Source: Holothuria scabra | Lineage: Eukaryota; Echinodermata; Holothuroidea; Aspidochirotida; Holothuriidae | Direction of reading: 5' to 3' | DNA: 64,000 nt | Assembly (NCBI GenBank): GCA_037179385.1 | Contig: CM074194.1 | Location: 62,001 to 126,000, forward strand | Part shown: one piece after another, positions 1-12,800 of the stretch | Numbering within the stretch: the stretch's first letter is position 1 | Layout of the letters: each line of letters starts with the position of its first letter | The notes under the pieces: generated by a model | The model's input: only the letters and a program-made list of their open reading frames with translations | What the model was told of the DNA's origin: nothing | Database searches by the model: none | Position numbers and translations under genes: made by a program

Positions 1-692
1 GAACAAATCATGTCAATGTATACTCACCTTAGGCTTATTCCATACTTGGGTTATGCTGTTTTATTGTGGTGTATGACAAATGCAATTTTATTAATGCATT
101 CTCTTTAAAATAAAAGTATAAAGGTTATGCACCACTGTCACTGCATTGCGGATCTTGCTATTTTTCCATCCAGGGGTCCTTTGTACAACAGTTTTTACTA
201 TGGTGCGCAGGTATTGATAACACACATACTGCTCATGATCAGTTCCATCCAGTATGTCAATATGAAGTGAGTTGACATCAGGAGCAAAATCTCTGTTGTA
301 AGTTCAACAATGCCAGACCATGTGCAGGATGAAGAGAAAATTGCACTCTCAGGGGTTACTGCTATCTCTGGATGCACTTGAACTGATCTCTTGTGCATTG
401 CTTGCAATAACCCTGCTCTTGCATTATTCTTAGCTAGTTTGCATGATCCATCATTTATAGCCTTCAATTACTAACCAGCTTACAAACAGATACAAACTAG
501 AAAGTACTCTTTCCACTTAATAATGAGCTCTGGATGGCTTTTTTCATTTGGTAGGGTTAAGGTCAGGATTGCAACTTTCAAACCACCTGAGTGCAAGTTT
601 GATGCTCTAATCGACCAGACAGTCAGTTGAAACAGTTGAGGTAGTAAGTGTTATGTGGAATGTTATGAAACAGATTTTTTCTCATTTTTTAG
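1..692. other. intron or upstream sequence, no gene recognised
   Basis: This lies just upstream of the first recognisable RRP12 exon. I looked for the exon expected before the VRKAAQ segment and found no stretch resembling it with a matching phase-0 donor. It is probably intron, with the preceding exon outside the window. Confidence 0.5.
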
Positions 693-831
693 GTCAGGAA
701 GGCTGCTCAAAATGCTGTGTGTGCTATACTAAAGGGAAGTCCATTCATGCAGACCCCTCATGCTCCTTCCTGTCATCCAGCTGCCCAGGCAACATCAAAA
801 TTCTGTGTGCAACAAATAGAGCAACATGGAG
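693..831 (+). CDS. RRP12: RRP12 exon (first one visible)
   Basis: TTTTTTAG acceptor and G|GTTTGT donor. It starts in phase 0 and ends with one extra base. It encodes [16 protein letters not shown], then a [16 protein letters not shown] helix that matches the KIRKAAQ...AKFCIQEIE segment of human RRP12. Confidence 0.93.
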
Positions 832-3800
832 GTTTGTAGAAGACATGAATATTCATAAATATGGGTGCCATAGTCACTTTTAGTATACAATTGTTGGAAT
901 AAAGCCTGATACTAAAGCTTGGAATCATGCATATTCATGATATGTACCATGGAAGCTTAACACCTTTAGGCATGTATCATATTTGACAGAGCAAAGCCAG
1001 AAAATAATGCATGCCTATAGTATTGATGGAATTAGGTGTCATAAAAATTATTGACTGCAATATCATGTGAGGATTGGGTAATATGTTCCAAGAGGATGTG
1101 AATTTTCATAAGCCCTTTACATAAACACTCAATTGTTGTATATGTTTATACACATATCTCTAGAGATGTATGTGACACCTTACAAAACAAAAGCATTAAT
1201 AAAGATTTGGATATCCATAATGTGGTTGAATGTGTGTGTATATGGTAGACAATGGGTCTGTGTATGTATGTGTGCCTTGCAAAATAGATAAGCAAAGTAG
1301 GGGCACTGTGTTAGGAGCCAGGGAATGAAAGTTGTATGTGAGGCTTGCATAAAGTTTAACTGTGCCCTAGTACCCTTTAGTAAGGACTTCTGAATTGAAA
1401 TTTAGCACTGGTCTGATCGTCTGTGGTAGGTAAAATTTTAATTAGACATCCACTTGCTCTCTTTGAAGCTGTGTCTGATGGATGAGTAGATTTAATTTGC
1501 AGTTTACTAGTTCAACCCAATACATCTGCAAAAAATCATTTTATAGAATTCTCAATAGATCTAGAAGCAGTCTTGATACGATAGTATGGACTACCATCCA
1601 TCATTAAAACATTAAAATTCAAAAACATAGAATGTAAAATTTTCTATGGCAGAGACATGCAGAAAAGCAATTGCTCATCTGTTTTTCTTGATGGACAACC
1701 AGAACATTTCCTGGAGGTTGCTAGTCATATCAGCCAGCATCACCTAGGTTGTTAGCATATGAATATATTGTGATGTGACTTGTCACACACAATGCATGGG
1801 CCTAAAGTGCTTTTGAAGGAGTCAAAAATAGAATTGTAATGCTTACATTTTACATTCTCTTGTTTTTGTGTCACAGGTTCGGGTGAAGCACCAGCAACAT
1901 GCCATACTTTGACACTTCTTGAACAAATCATTGGAACTTTCCCAAAGTGTTGTCTCAAGGAAAGTTGTGAAACAATCTTAAAGATCATGACCTTGAGCAA
2001 TGTGGTGAGTGGAGAATCTGATCTTAAGAGAGCTTCCTCTAGAAGTGATTTCATTGCAAGGCAATTTAGTTTCTTTGTTTAAAGGCCTTATTCTCTGACC
2101 CCAAACAGATTCCATTCTCCTAACCTACTTACTTAAGCCCCTCCTACAACTGTCATAAACTCATCATCATCCAGACACAATCTCAGCTTATTGCTTCAGG
2201 GTGAGTATACAAGTCCCTAATGTGTAATCGAAAGACTCTCAGATCAGAATATGCTGTGTAATATGAGCTACCTAATAATACTCTGCATTTATAACTTGCT
2301 GTCAATCAATGAGCTGTGCCAACTGAGAATTTATGCAAAAATTTTAGTTTGGATGAGACTTTTAAAGAAGACAGAAAATCTTAAATGAGCTGGGAGTATC
2401 AGAAGAAGAGGTGGTCACTTGTCAAGCTGAAGGGAGGGGATGTTAATACCATTGGTTTAAATAACCTTTATACAATTTTTCCCAGATGACTAATGTATAA
2501 TTTGACAAGCACATTGGATATCTTTGCATGCTGTTTTCTTTTGTGCATTAAAGAGTTATTATTTTCCTTTAATTATATTAAACTTTGCTTTTCTTTTCCA
2601 TTGTAGATTGTGTCAGCTGTAGCAATGAAAGCCTTGCACAGCTTGTTTATAAGAGGTACAAAGGCAGAGGAGTTTCCGTCTGATTTGAATGCAAAGTTGA
2701 TAAACGCCCTCTATGACTTTCAACCAGCAGTAAATGACAGTCAACCAGCTCAAGCCTGGTTGGCTGTTATGCAGGCAGCACATATCAATTTATTTCGGTG
2801 AGTCTATATAAAGTGTGATTTGAAGGTCAAATAATGATGGATCATGCGTTAGTGTAGGATAATGCATGATTGGAGGGTTAATGCAAGTGATCCACAAGGG
2901 CCCAGTCCAAGTGCATCCAGCAAAGGCATTAACCACTTAGAGTACATTATCACCTTCTATTGCATAGGTCCAGAGATATTTAATATTGTTCATTTATACA
3001 CAACAAAATTTGATTAAAAAAAAATGGGAACGCAATAAAATTTCTTTTGCTTATAAACCTGAGAAAACCAGCACAACCCCTGAATAAAATGGAGGAGCCC
3101 AAGATGAAAACATTCAATATCAAGATATAATGCACAGTCACCTGACCATAATGACCAATAGAAGTTGAGGATTTTTGTTAAGTATGAATGAACTTGGTTA
3201 ACCTAATCATCAGATGACACTTTATACATTGTGGGATGTAAGAGGGTGGCTAAAGGCAAATAGCCTCCAGGATAATGGGGCTGGGCTAAGGTGGTTGGAG
3301 CTAGGGGTGAAGTTTCTCACAAGCCTGTAAAATTGGCTAAAAACAGAGTGTTTTCTAATTAGAGATCAGTACCTCTTAATGTCATAACCTTTGAGAAAAA
3401 GTAATTTAGAGGGTGAAAATTTTGATTATCAACTTAATTTCAAAGCAATGTCAAAATTTTATCATGGTTAGTAATATATTAATTCAACTTCAACTTTAAG
3501 GCATGTTCTGGAGGCAAAGTTCAATGACTTCCAAATGTGTAGAAAAACCTTCTCGTCTAGAAAGGGAAAACTTCATCTAAATAGCCTATAGCATGCAGAA
3601 AATACTAGTTTTAAAAGAACTGGAATATTTTCTTCAGATAAAGTGCATTGTGGGAAATTTGTGATGTCATTCAGCACATCATTTTTACATGGCATTCAAT
3701 TTCTTTATTGACCCATCTGCTAGGAATATTTAGCAACACTGTGTACTATACGAACACAACATTCATATCAGGGTTTCTGTTAGAGGGGGGAAAGGGGGGT

Positions 3801-6800
3801 TTGCCTCCCCTTTCCAGATGAAGTTGGGTAAAGTCCCCCCCTTTTCATTTCCATAAAAATTAGAAAATTGTCAGCATTATGGTTTCTTACTTAAAAAGGT
3901 GACACTTTTTCAGCAATGTTTGAACTTACCCAAATAAATGGCCTTTAAAACCTTCAAATTGCAGCTTACGGGGGCCTTGAAGCAAGCTTTTGTCCTCCTA
4001 AACCCACTCATAACTTTAGCCTAGGACAGCATCAATTTGGACTTGGGGTTTAGCAGTAATAAATCCCCCCCCCCCCTTTTTGGTTCCTTGCGGTAGCAAA
4101 GGAACCTATGTAGTCAGGTTGGCGTGTGTATGTGTGTGTGTGGGTGTGTGTGTGGGTGTGTGTGACACTTGCTCCGGTATGCTCTAACTCAACAAGGGAA
4201 GGTTGGATGGATTTGGTACATAGATTTGTCATAGGGAGAAGGTGTGCCCTATCATTTTTGGTGGAAGTCAAAGGTCATTTGGGGTCACCAGAGGTCAAAA
4301 ACTAAAAACCTTCTCAACACGATATTTCTAGATAGGAAACTTGGATAGATGTCATACTTGGTGTGTGGATGTGTTATGGTGTAAGGATGAAATTGGATAT
4401 GTTCGGTGAAGGTCAAGGGGTCATCTGAGGTCACCAGGGGTCAAACACTGAAAAACATTTTAACACAGTATTTTAAGGTAGAAAGGACAGTTTTCAAATC
4501 GATCTGTGTTTGGTTAAGGTCATCAAGGTCACTGGAGGGCAACCGCTAGAAATGTTATTTAGAAAATCTTGTAGGCTAGGTAAAGATAGTTTCAATAGAT
4601 TTTTTATCTCGCCTGGTTTTGCATGCTTACGCACCCAAACACCTTAGAAATTTGTCCTTTATGTTCGTTCAGTAATGATTCCTTCAGGTTGTACACATAT
4701 TTTGGATCATTCAAAGTTTTAAGAGGGCAATAACTGAAATCTGTAGATTTCACTGAGCACAGGTCACTCTGCATTAAACTGGTCTCTCTGCCAGTGGAAG
4801 CAATGCATGGATTATACAGTATGTCTCTTTAATACTGCTGTGCTCTGTGGGGTAACCTAATCCTCATTCTATTATCACACTTCATTAATCACTTGCTTTC
4901 TGCTTAACTGCTGAATAAACCCTGTTTTATGTGTAGAGATAGCAAACATGACAAATGGTAGATTGTTTTAAAGTAACAGCAAATTTTATTTGAGAGCAGG
5001 TAAGAATAACTTGTGAGAAAAATACAGTGGGTGTTTTTCTCTCTCTCTGACCACATTGTGTACTGTTTATTGGTGATAATATCAAGTTTGATTACAAGCA
5101 TAAATACATATGGAAATGAGGTAGTGTTTTTGAAGGATCACCAAGCATTACAAAGGTTGAATGTCAGTAAGGCCACAGAAATTTAATCTTTGATTTCATG
5201 TAATATTAGTACTAAAATACCCCTTGTGAAGATGTTACAAACATTGAGTATGAACTTTTGCTTAGCTCTATTTCACAGACTGGCTGTACAATTCTTATAA
5301 TATCCAGCAAGGAACCACAGTGCCCATTGGGCTCTTGTTTGTGTTTCTGGCAGAATCCCTGCATGTGTAAAGAAAGATGAAAGGATTATGACTGTAATGT
5401 GTTGACTTTAAGAAACAACTTGTTACCTTATTGAAATGAAGGTATTTTTCATCTAAAATAAGCGATCTTTGAAATTAAATACCTTGGGTTTGTTAGAAAA
5501 TATTGCTTCAGGGTTTGGAAGACATGGTGTGGGTTAGTTTTTTTCTTTCATGAAATCAGTCAAAAGCCAGCAGAAAGTGTTTGTCATATGAAGTATCAAA
5601 TGTCCTGTGTATGATTCTTTAAAGGCCTTTTTTTTGTAAGTTTGCATGATACTTATGATGTCTTCTCAGGAATGATGAACATCTATGCTTAAATCACCTC
5701 CATCGCTTGTTCCAAGTTTCCATGAATTTTCTGCTCTCAGATAAAGGAGAGGTTGCTGTTGCATCTGCAAATGTGATGAAGGTAAGTGTAGGAGTTGGAT
5801 AGGTAGGGGAGAGGGGATGAGAGTGATAATTGCATAGTTGAATTCAAGTGTGGAGGTGAATGATACAGGGATGGAATATAGCTAAACAAATGGTTGATAT
5901 ACTGCCGTTGCCCCTTCTTACCTACAGGATGGTCACAAAAATAGATTACAGCTTGAACCCTTCTGAAAAGTGTATTTTATGGAGCCTTTTTGAGTTAATC
6001 TTAAAAAATTTAATATTTATCTTATTTAAGGCAGGCATGTTTATGACTGTGAGTTACACTGTCCCCAAAAAGTGGTAAGATAGCTTGGTTTTTATTAACG
6101 CTCACATTGGCCGTACTTTACCTTACCCATACATATTTATTTACTTCAAGTTCATGGTGATGAGTGACCATATTGTATCCACTGCAGTTGTGTCACCCGC
6201 AGTCATATTCCATCCATATGTTTGTTTTTCATCCTGAACAACAGAGCAGGTAAATCAAGCCAGAGAGCTGCAACTGGAAAAATGGCTGTCGGTGGCCTTA
6301 CTTAAACCAATGGGTTAGGAACTGTACATTAAATCCTCATCTAACTGACTCACTCAATCATTGCTGCCTTGCTTCTCCCTTTCTTTGACAGACATTATTA
6401 CAAGAGTGTGTTGCTTCGAGTGAATTGTCATCTTCACCAAGTAGCCAGAATCAGATTGTCAAAATTTTCCAGTATGTAGAGGGTGGCATGTCATATCGGT
6501 ATCACTCATCTTGGGGGTTGGTCCTTCAAGTTTTAGGTGTATTTTTTGAGGTAAGACTACCTCCTTTCTGTTATCAAATGGCAGCAACAAATGCTGGCTT
6601 TCCTGTTTACTTTTTTTTAAGTTAAATTTTACGGTAGAATTCTTTAACACATTTTTAAGGTGTAATGATGAACAATTTGATGTTATTGCAACATATTAGT
6701 CCATGAACCATTGAAGATATCACTTGTTCAGGAAATGTGTTTAGTCTGTGTTTACTTATTTATGTCCAGTGACTGGAGCCATTCAAGAATATTTTATGCA

Positions 6801-9800
6801 ACAAAATTGACCAAAATATTAAATTGTGTTTTGTTACTGCTTTTAATGGCAACTAAGACACCCTCCTGTAGTATGAACAAGTCAGGAATTTTTCCTCTGC
6901 ATCATGTAACTTAACTAATTAAGCAGTGTTAGTGAACTTAACCAGTTTAAGGTGCAAAAATAGTCAACCTAACTGTGTTTAAGAAACTCAAGTGGAATCT
7001 TGCAGTCTCCAATAATTGCTTCCTCACAAACATTTTTTAAGACGTTTCTGAAAATATTAAGGACTTATTAGCAAATACTATGGAATATTTTGAAGGAAGT
7101 TATTCAAAAATTTTGTCACATCATAAGGATGTTCGATTGTTATGAAAATAGGGACCATCCATTTAGCATGTCCGGTGTTAGAGACTTGGATGTGTTGTGT
7201 GCTGGGAAATTTCCCTGACTGAAAGTAAATGTTATGAATTTTGTACAAAGATGTGCAATGGTTATTTTATATTTACTCTAGCAAATTTTTGTGCCTATCA
7301 ACCTTTCCAATCTTAGTCAAAGGAAGTATTTTTAAAAAATGATCAACTTTACTTCTAAGCAGATTTCTTCACTCTGAAGCCAAGCCAAAAAGTTCAGTTT
7401 CAGATCAAAAATTGTGTGTTTACATAAAAAAAATAAATGGATAATATGTCATTAGTACAATTCATGTTTAATCTGACACAGTACATGTGGAAGTTTTGTC
7501 ATTTTCTACATGCTTATTGACCTTTAAACTGGATAAGAAAGTTTTACAATATCTCTTTTCAAGGGCACTAACCAAAAATAAAATTTGGCATTAGGACGAC
7601 AGTCCATTTAAAACGAAGTTAACCACGTACTCACCGAATTGTGCACTTTGATGGGGGTCCTTAATAAGGACCACATAACAAAATTTGACTGGAAGTCAAT
7701 GGAAGATAAAAAAAGATCTGGTAACAATTGTTTTAATAAGTGAAGCAAACTGTCTTCCAGTTCACTGCTAGTTCCGTAATTTGTTGGCCCATGAAATTGT
7801 AAGGCATCGTGTGGGATACACAAATGGAGCTCAGCACATAGTGTTGAACAGTTTGTAGTTGTTTTTGTGCAGTCTGTGCATACAACACTAAGCATTAATC
7901 TGAATAGCCAATCTGAGCAAAAATAGGAACTCAGCTCTACTTTACAGAAGATTAAAAGGCATATTTTTAAACCTAAAGGGCATTTAGACAAGGTCCACTG
8001 AACAAAACCTTACTTTTGATTCCTCCCTATAGTATGGTTGGATTAAGAAAGAATGATGTCATAAAATTTTTATTTGATTTCAAATTTTGGAACACATGTT
8101 GAAGGTGTGGGGTTGATTTGTTTATCTCAACGATTCAGAGGATGTGCAAGTGTGCAAAGCCACCCAAATGAATTACGGAACTTGCGTATTATAGAGGACT
8201 GTTGTCTGGATTGTGGTTTGGGGATGAGATAAATCATAGTTTGAAAACTTTAAATGACTAGTCTGCCTTATGGGAATGTTTGAGATTGTGTTCTCTGTTT
8301 CACATGACCATTCTGTCTTGCAGATTTGGGGTAAAACAGGACACCAGTTTATGAGGAAGTGTTTGCAGACTATTTGTGATTTACGAAGCACTCATCATTT
8401 TGCATTCATCAGTGAGGTTGATGAATGCGTTGGTAAAGCCATCAAGGCTATGGGACCCAGAGTGGTTTTGGAAGCTGTGCCCCTGCAGATTACTGGAGAG
8501 GAGTAAGTATGAAACAATAGTCTGCTTGACAGATTGTTATTAATGACAGATGGAGATAAATGACACATAATTTCATTTATTTGTTTCATCTCTTCAGTTA
8601 TATAAAATGACATGTTAAACTACCATATCTAATTTGAGATTGAAAGGGAGTGCTCCTGAGGAACACTCTGCTAGATAAGCCCGCTAGTGTCCTGGAATGC
8701 TTCCCTTCACAATCAGTTTATTCGTTCATTTATGCCATTCATGTATCATAAATATTTTCACTTTGCTGTATGTTTTAAGATTGTAAAGAAACATAAATGT
8801 AATGAAATGAAATAAAGTGCACTGAAAGCCAAAAGCTTGTTGAATGTGCACTGGCTAAGGTGGACATATGCAATATTTAACCTCAGAAAGTAAGATAAGG
8901 TAGAGAAAAATTGAAACCAAAAAAAGGAAGGGGAGGGGGTAGGTTGGTGGTGGAAATTGAAGCATTGAGAGTTATCTTCCCCCCTCATAAATGATGTATT
9001 AGTAGAGTGCTTTAGATTCTTAGGAATGGGATCAAATATTTTATCTTATCAAAAATTTTGTGCTAACGAGAGGTTTTCATGAATTGCATCATTAAATGAA
9101 GTAATTTAGAAACAAATGAAATGTAACTATGAAACTAATTATCTGTGGAAAATAGCTTTAAGTTATTTACATTTTATTTTCTAAACAGAGACAATTATGA
9201 CTTTCCGAGGAGTTGGATTGTTCCTGTTATAAGAGACAATGTGTGCAATTCAGAACTACAGTTTTTTACAAAATATTTTCTTCCTTTGGCTGCTAACCTG
9301 AAAACAAAATGTGAGTGTTTGCAAAAATGTTACTTTATCTTGAACAAGTAGAAGACCTTAACCTTTATCATGATGATTTAAAGGCCTAATCCTCTCACCC
9401 TTAACGGGTCCAACTCTTCTAACCTACATACTTAACCCCCTCCCACAACTCAGACAACCGTTTAAATCTCATCCTAATCCAGACACAATCTCAGTTCATT
9501 GCTTTAGGCACATTCAAGAACCCAATGTGTATTTGTAGTGCTCTCATTATAGTACATGTTTTGTGGTACGAGTTACAGTACTCTGCATTTTTTGAACTTG
9601 CTGTCAATCAAAGAGCAGTTGTCATTCCAGAACTTCTGTAGACTGCTACAAAAATTGTAGTTTAGGGTAAGGGTTGACTCCCTTTAAGCTAGGGGCACTC
9701 TAAAATCTTTCTTCCACAAAGCCCTGTAGTTAGTTGCAGTTTTTTTACTAAAGTTCCTACCAGTCTAGTCAACTGCCTTTTCAATCTAAAATGGCTGCAT

Positions 9801-12800
9801 GTTCAAGTGGTAAGAGCATCAGACTTGCAGTCGCGAGGTCGAGAGTTCAAGTCCTGGGTGGGTCATACCAAAAATCTGAAGAATGGAAGCCACTGTCATT
9901 GTACTCTGTGCTCAGCATAGGCAATGGAGTAAGGGAAACAAGCCAGTGAGTAACAACTGGAAAAAAAACTTGAACTAGTTGGTTGACAACTGGGATGTAA
10001 AGTTCAATATAATCTTATCTAATCGACTACGATCTGCAACATGCAATCAGAAAGCTTTTTGGGTGTTGATGTGTCGGTTAAAAAATTCACATTTTGAATT
10101 GCCCTCACGGCAAAATATGCTGCCTACAACATGAGAAGTGTTAAAAATTGGTGTAAAAAGGGGTGGTGGCTATATTATAAATCTGGTCATCACAATCCAT
10201 CAAATTACCTGTTACTTAGATAGGGCTTTAGCGACCCCTTTATATGAATTTGTTACACAGTCTCAGCTAGGTAAACAGGGGGGTAGACAGACAGTTCATG
10301 TATCTTTCAAATTCAGATCTGTTGAAAGACCCCCCCTTCCACCTGTCTCAGTTGCTTCTCACAAATGGCATGGAATAAGGTGGGTATATTCAACAACCTA
10401 CAGCCCACAGGACTTATAATGGGAGAACATGTTTGCAAGTTATATATATATAAATATAAATATATATATGGTTAAAGATAGCGAAACAACACTGGATACA
10501 GTGCTCAACCGATGGGAGCGAGTATAAATAATAAGAAAGTAAACACTATTGCATTTCAAGATACAAGCTTGTTTCGTATAGGCATACGTTTGTAGCCTAC
10601 ACTCCTCAGTCTACAAATGCGAAGCATAACGGTTATAAAATAACAAAATGAGACGCGCGTGTTATAGACACGTCATAGAGGTTAAGCGCCCATTATGACG
10701 TCCACAGAAGAAAGTATTATCTGCAGAACTAGAACGCGCAAAATAGCTTAAGAGTGCGCGGGTTATTTAAATACGTACAAAATCTAAGTGTTTTACAGAT
10801 CAGTAAGGTAAGCACTCTATGCTTCATTATAAAAAGTTATTATGACATAACAGCTTCTTTTTACGGTGCTTACAGCTACTAACAAGTTCATTCCTATTAT
10901 TCAAGGAAGACATATAAGGTTTGTGGATGATGAAATATTTCTCAGTTACACAAAGATTACACCTCTTGCTTGATGTGGAATAAGAATTTCAGTGTGCTAG
11001 AATTTTCCATTTGATTGAGTATGGTATGTTATTGTCCTTTAATGTCCAGATATATTGGCTGAGGGTGGTGGCATTCCTCTGGGTTTCATTTCTAAAACTA
11101 CTGTTGTGGCCGTTGAATCTTGTTTTGAAGGGGTTTTCAGTTAATCCGACGTATGTTTCCACCTTTAGGTTGTCCTGTCTTGTTACTGAGGCTTGGTAGA
11201 TCACACCTGATGCTAGGCAATTACCTTCTAAGGGGCATAAGTTATCTCTTCGACAGTTGCAGGTTTGATTACTTTGATCACTTTCTGCCGTCTTCTCAGC
11301 TCTTAAGATCGATTTGTTGTGAGAGGAGATGATTTGGTGCACGTTTGGCATACAGCTGTAACTAATTTTAACGGTGTTACGGTTCAGTATTTGGTGTAAC
11401 TGATGGCCAGGGGGAAAACATTTCTCGAGTAAATTTAGGAATTTCCTACCGACGTTGGTAGCAACGTTTGCACTGTATGGGGGGTTGAACCAAGTTATGT
11501 TGCGTTTTCTTTTGCGCTTCTCGTTGCTGTTGTTTCGAGATGGCGGGATGAATCGCAGCTGATGATGATACCCACTTTTGTTGAGAGCGTCCTGATATGG
11601 CGGTGCTGCTGGGTTAAATATCTCATCGTTAGACGATATGGAGGAGAGGCGTTTATTGACGGCCTCTGGAATGTTCTTTATGATAGAGGGTGGGTGGTTG
11701 CTTTCCGTATGAACATACAAAGGTGTATTGTTCTGTTTCATGTAGGGTTTGCAGGTACCGTTTCTGAGGTCTAACGTTACATCGAGGAAATTAACGGATT
11801 TCTTGTTGGCTTCTATCGTGATCTTCAGTTTATTGGCTGTGAAGATCCTGCATATCTCTTTCTTGATATTTTCGGTTTGTCTTGGTGCTTTGTTACAGAT
11901 TGCTAGTCCATCGTCTCTGTATAATCCTACATTGATCTCTAAATGTTGAAGTTGGGATAAGATGTATAGTCCTATGAGCTCGCAAGTTTCAGCTCCATCG
12001 TAACTACCCATGGTGACATCAAATTCGGGATTTTCGCGTTTACACCATGGGAGATCATCATCGTACAATAGGGACCTTTTGGCGTGGAGTATAATAGACC
12101 TATCTTGATCGGTAATAGTATCATACTGGGAGGCAAAATCAATAGCCTTTATTAGGAGGCTTTCTGTGATAGAAGGGTAGAACTCACAAATATCAAAGCA
12201 GATGAACGAATTTTCTGTTACGTCGTCGATTTTGTTGAACCATTCAATCACCTCGTTGGTGTTCTTCCATTGGTTTAGTTTAGTCGCAGCTATGATCTTA
12301 GAGTTGATTTTGTCGATGATTTGCTTGCTTATGATCCCAATTTCAGATTTTCTGGGGTTGATTAGCCCACATGAGGGTTTGTTAACAAAGTTTGGTTTAT
12401 GATCTTTCAGTGTCACAAAAGCCTGGGCCTTAGCGGTAGTATCGATGCGGTCATCTAGTTTTAAGTCAGTTGCTATTTTCTTGTCCTTCATGTTGATGTG
12501 GTTTTCAGTTGATTTCGGTGCTCTTTTGTATGATTTGGTGATGTTGTCAGAAAGGAGTTTCTTGTACTGGCCGGGTTCTAGCTTGTAGAAGTTTGTCGTT
12601 TTATCGGCGGCTATGAAGAGTCTATTATCTTCTTTGATCTTAATTACATCATTGGAGAGTTTTCTCTGAAAAACGTTTGCTACGTTTTATGGATTCGGAT
12701 CCCCTAATTCCCCGCCATTCGTCCCTGAACTCAAAGAATTTGAAGATGGCATGCTAGAATTAGTTCAAAACATTGAGTACAAAAACGTAGCAAACGTTTT

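Larger units (their letters stand above)
10523..12688 (-). mobile_element. Penelope-like retroelement, left arm of palindrome
   Basis: This 2166 bp segment is the near-identical reverse complement of 12782-14948. On the minus strand it reads, 5' to 3', a reverse transcriptase, a Cys-containing linker, a GIY-YIG endonuclease and an untranslated tail with a hammerhead motif. It is 5'-truncated at 12688, where the spacer to the other arm begins. Confidence 0.88.

Noticed and set aside
140..272. Candidate upstream RRP12 exon ending at a GTGAGT donor near 270
   Set aside because: The translation does not resemble RRP12 in the expected region.
7608..7991. 127-codon minus-strand frame
   Set aside because: It lies in a dispersed intronic repeat and the paralogous copy at 29180-29500 does not keep it open.
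9800..9875. Functional tRNA gene
   Set aside because: A and B boxes are present but no acceptor stem pairs, and the same head recurs attached to the same SINE body.
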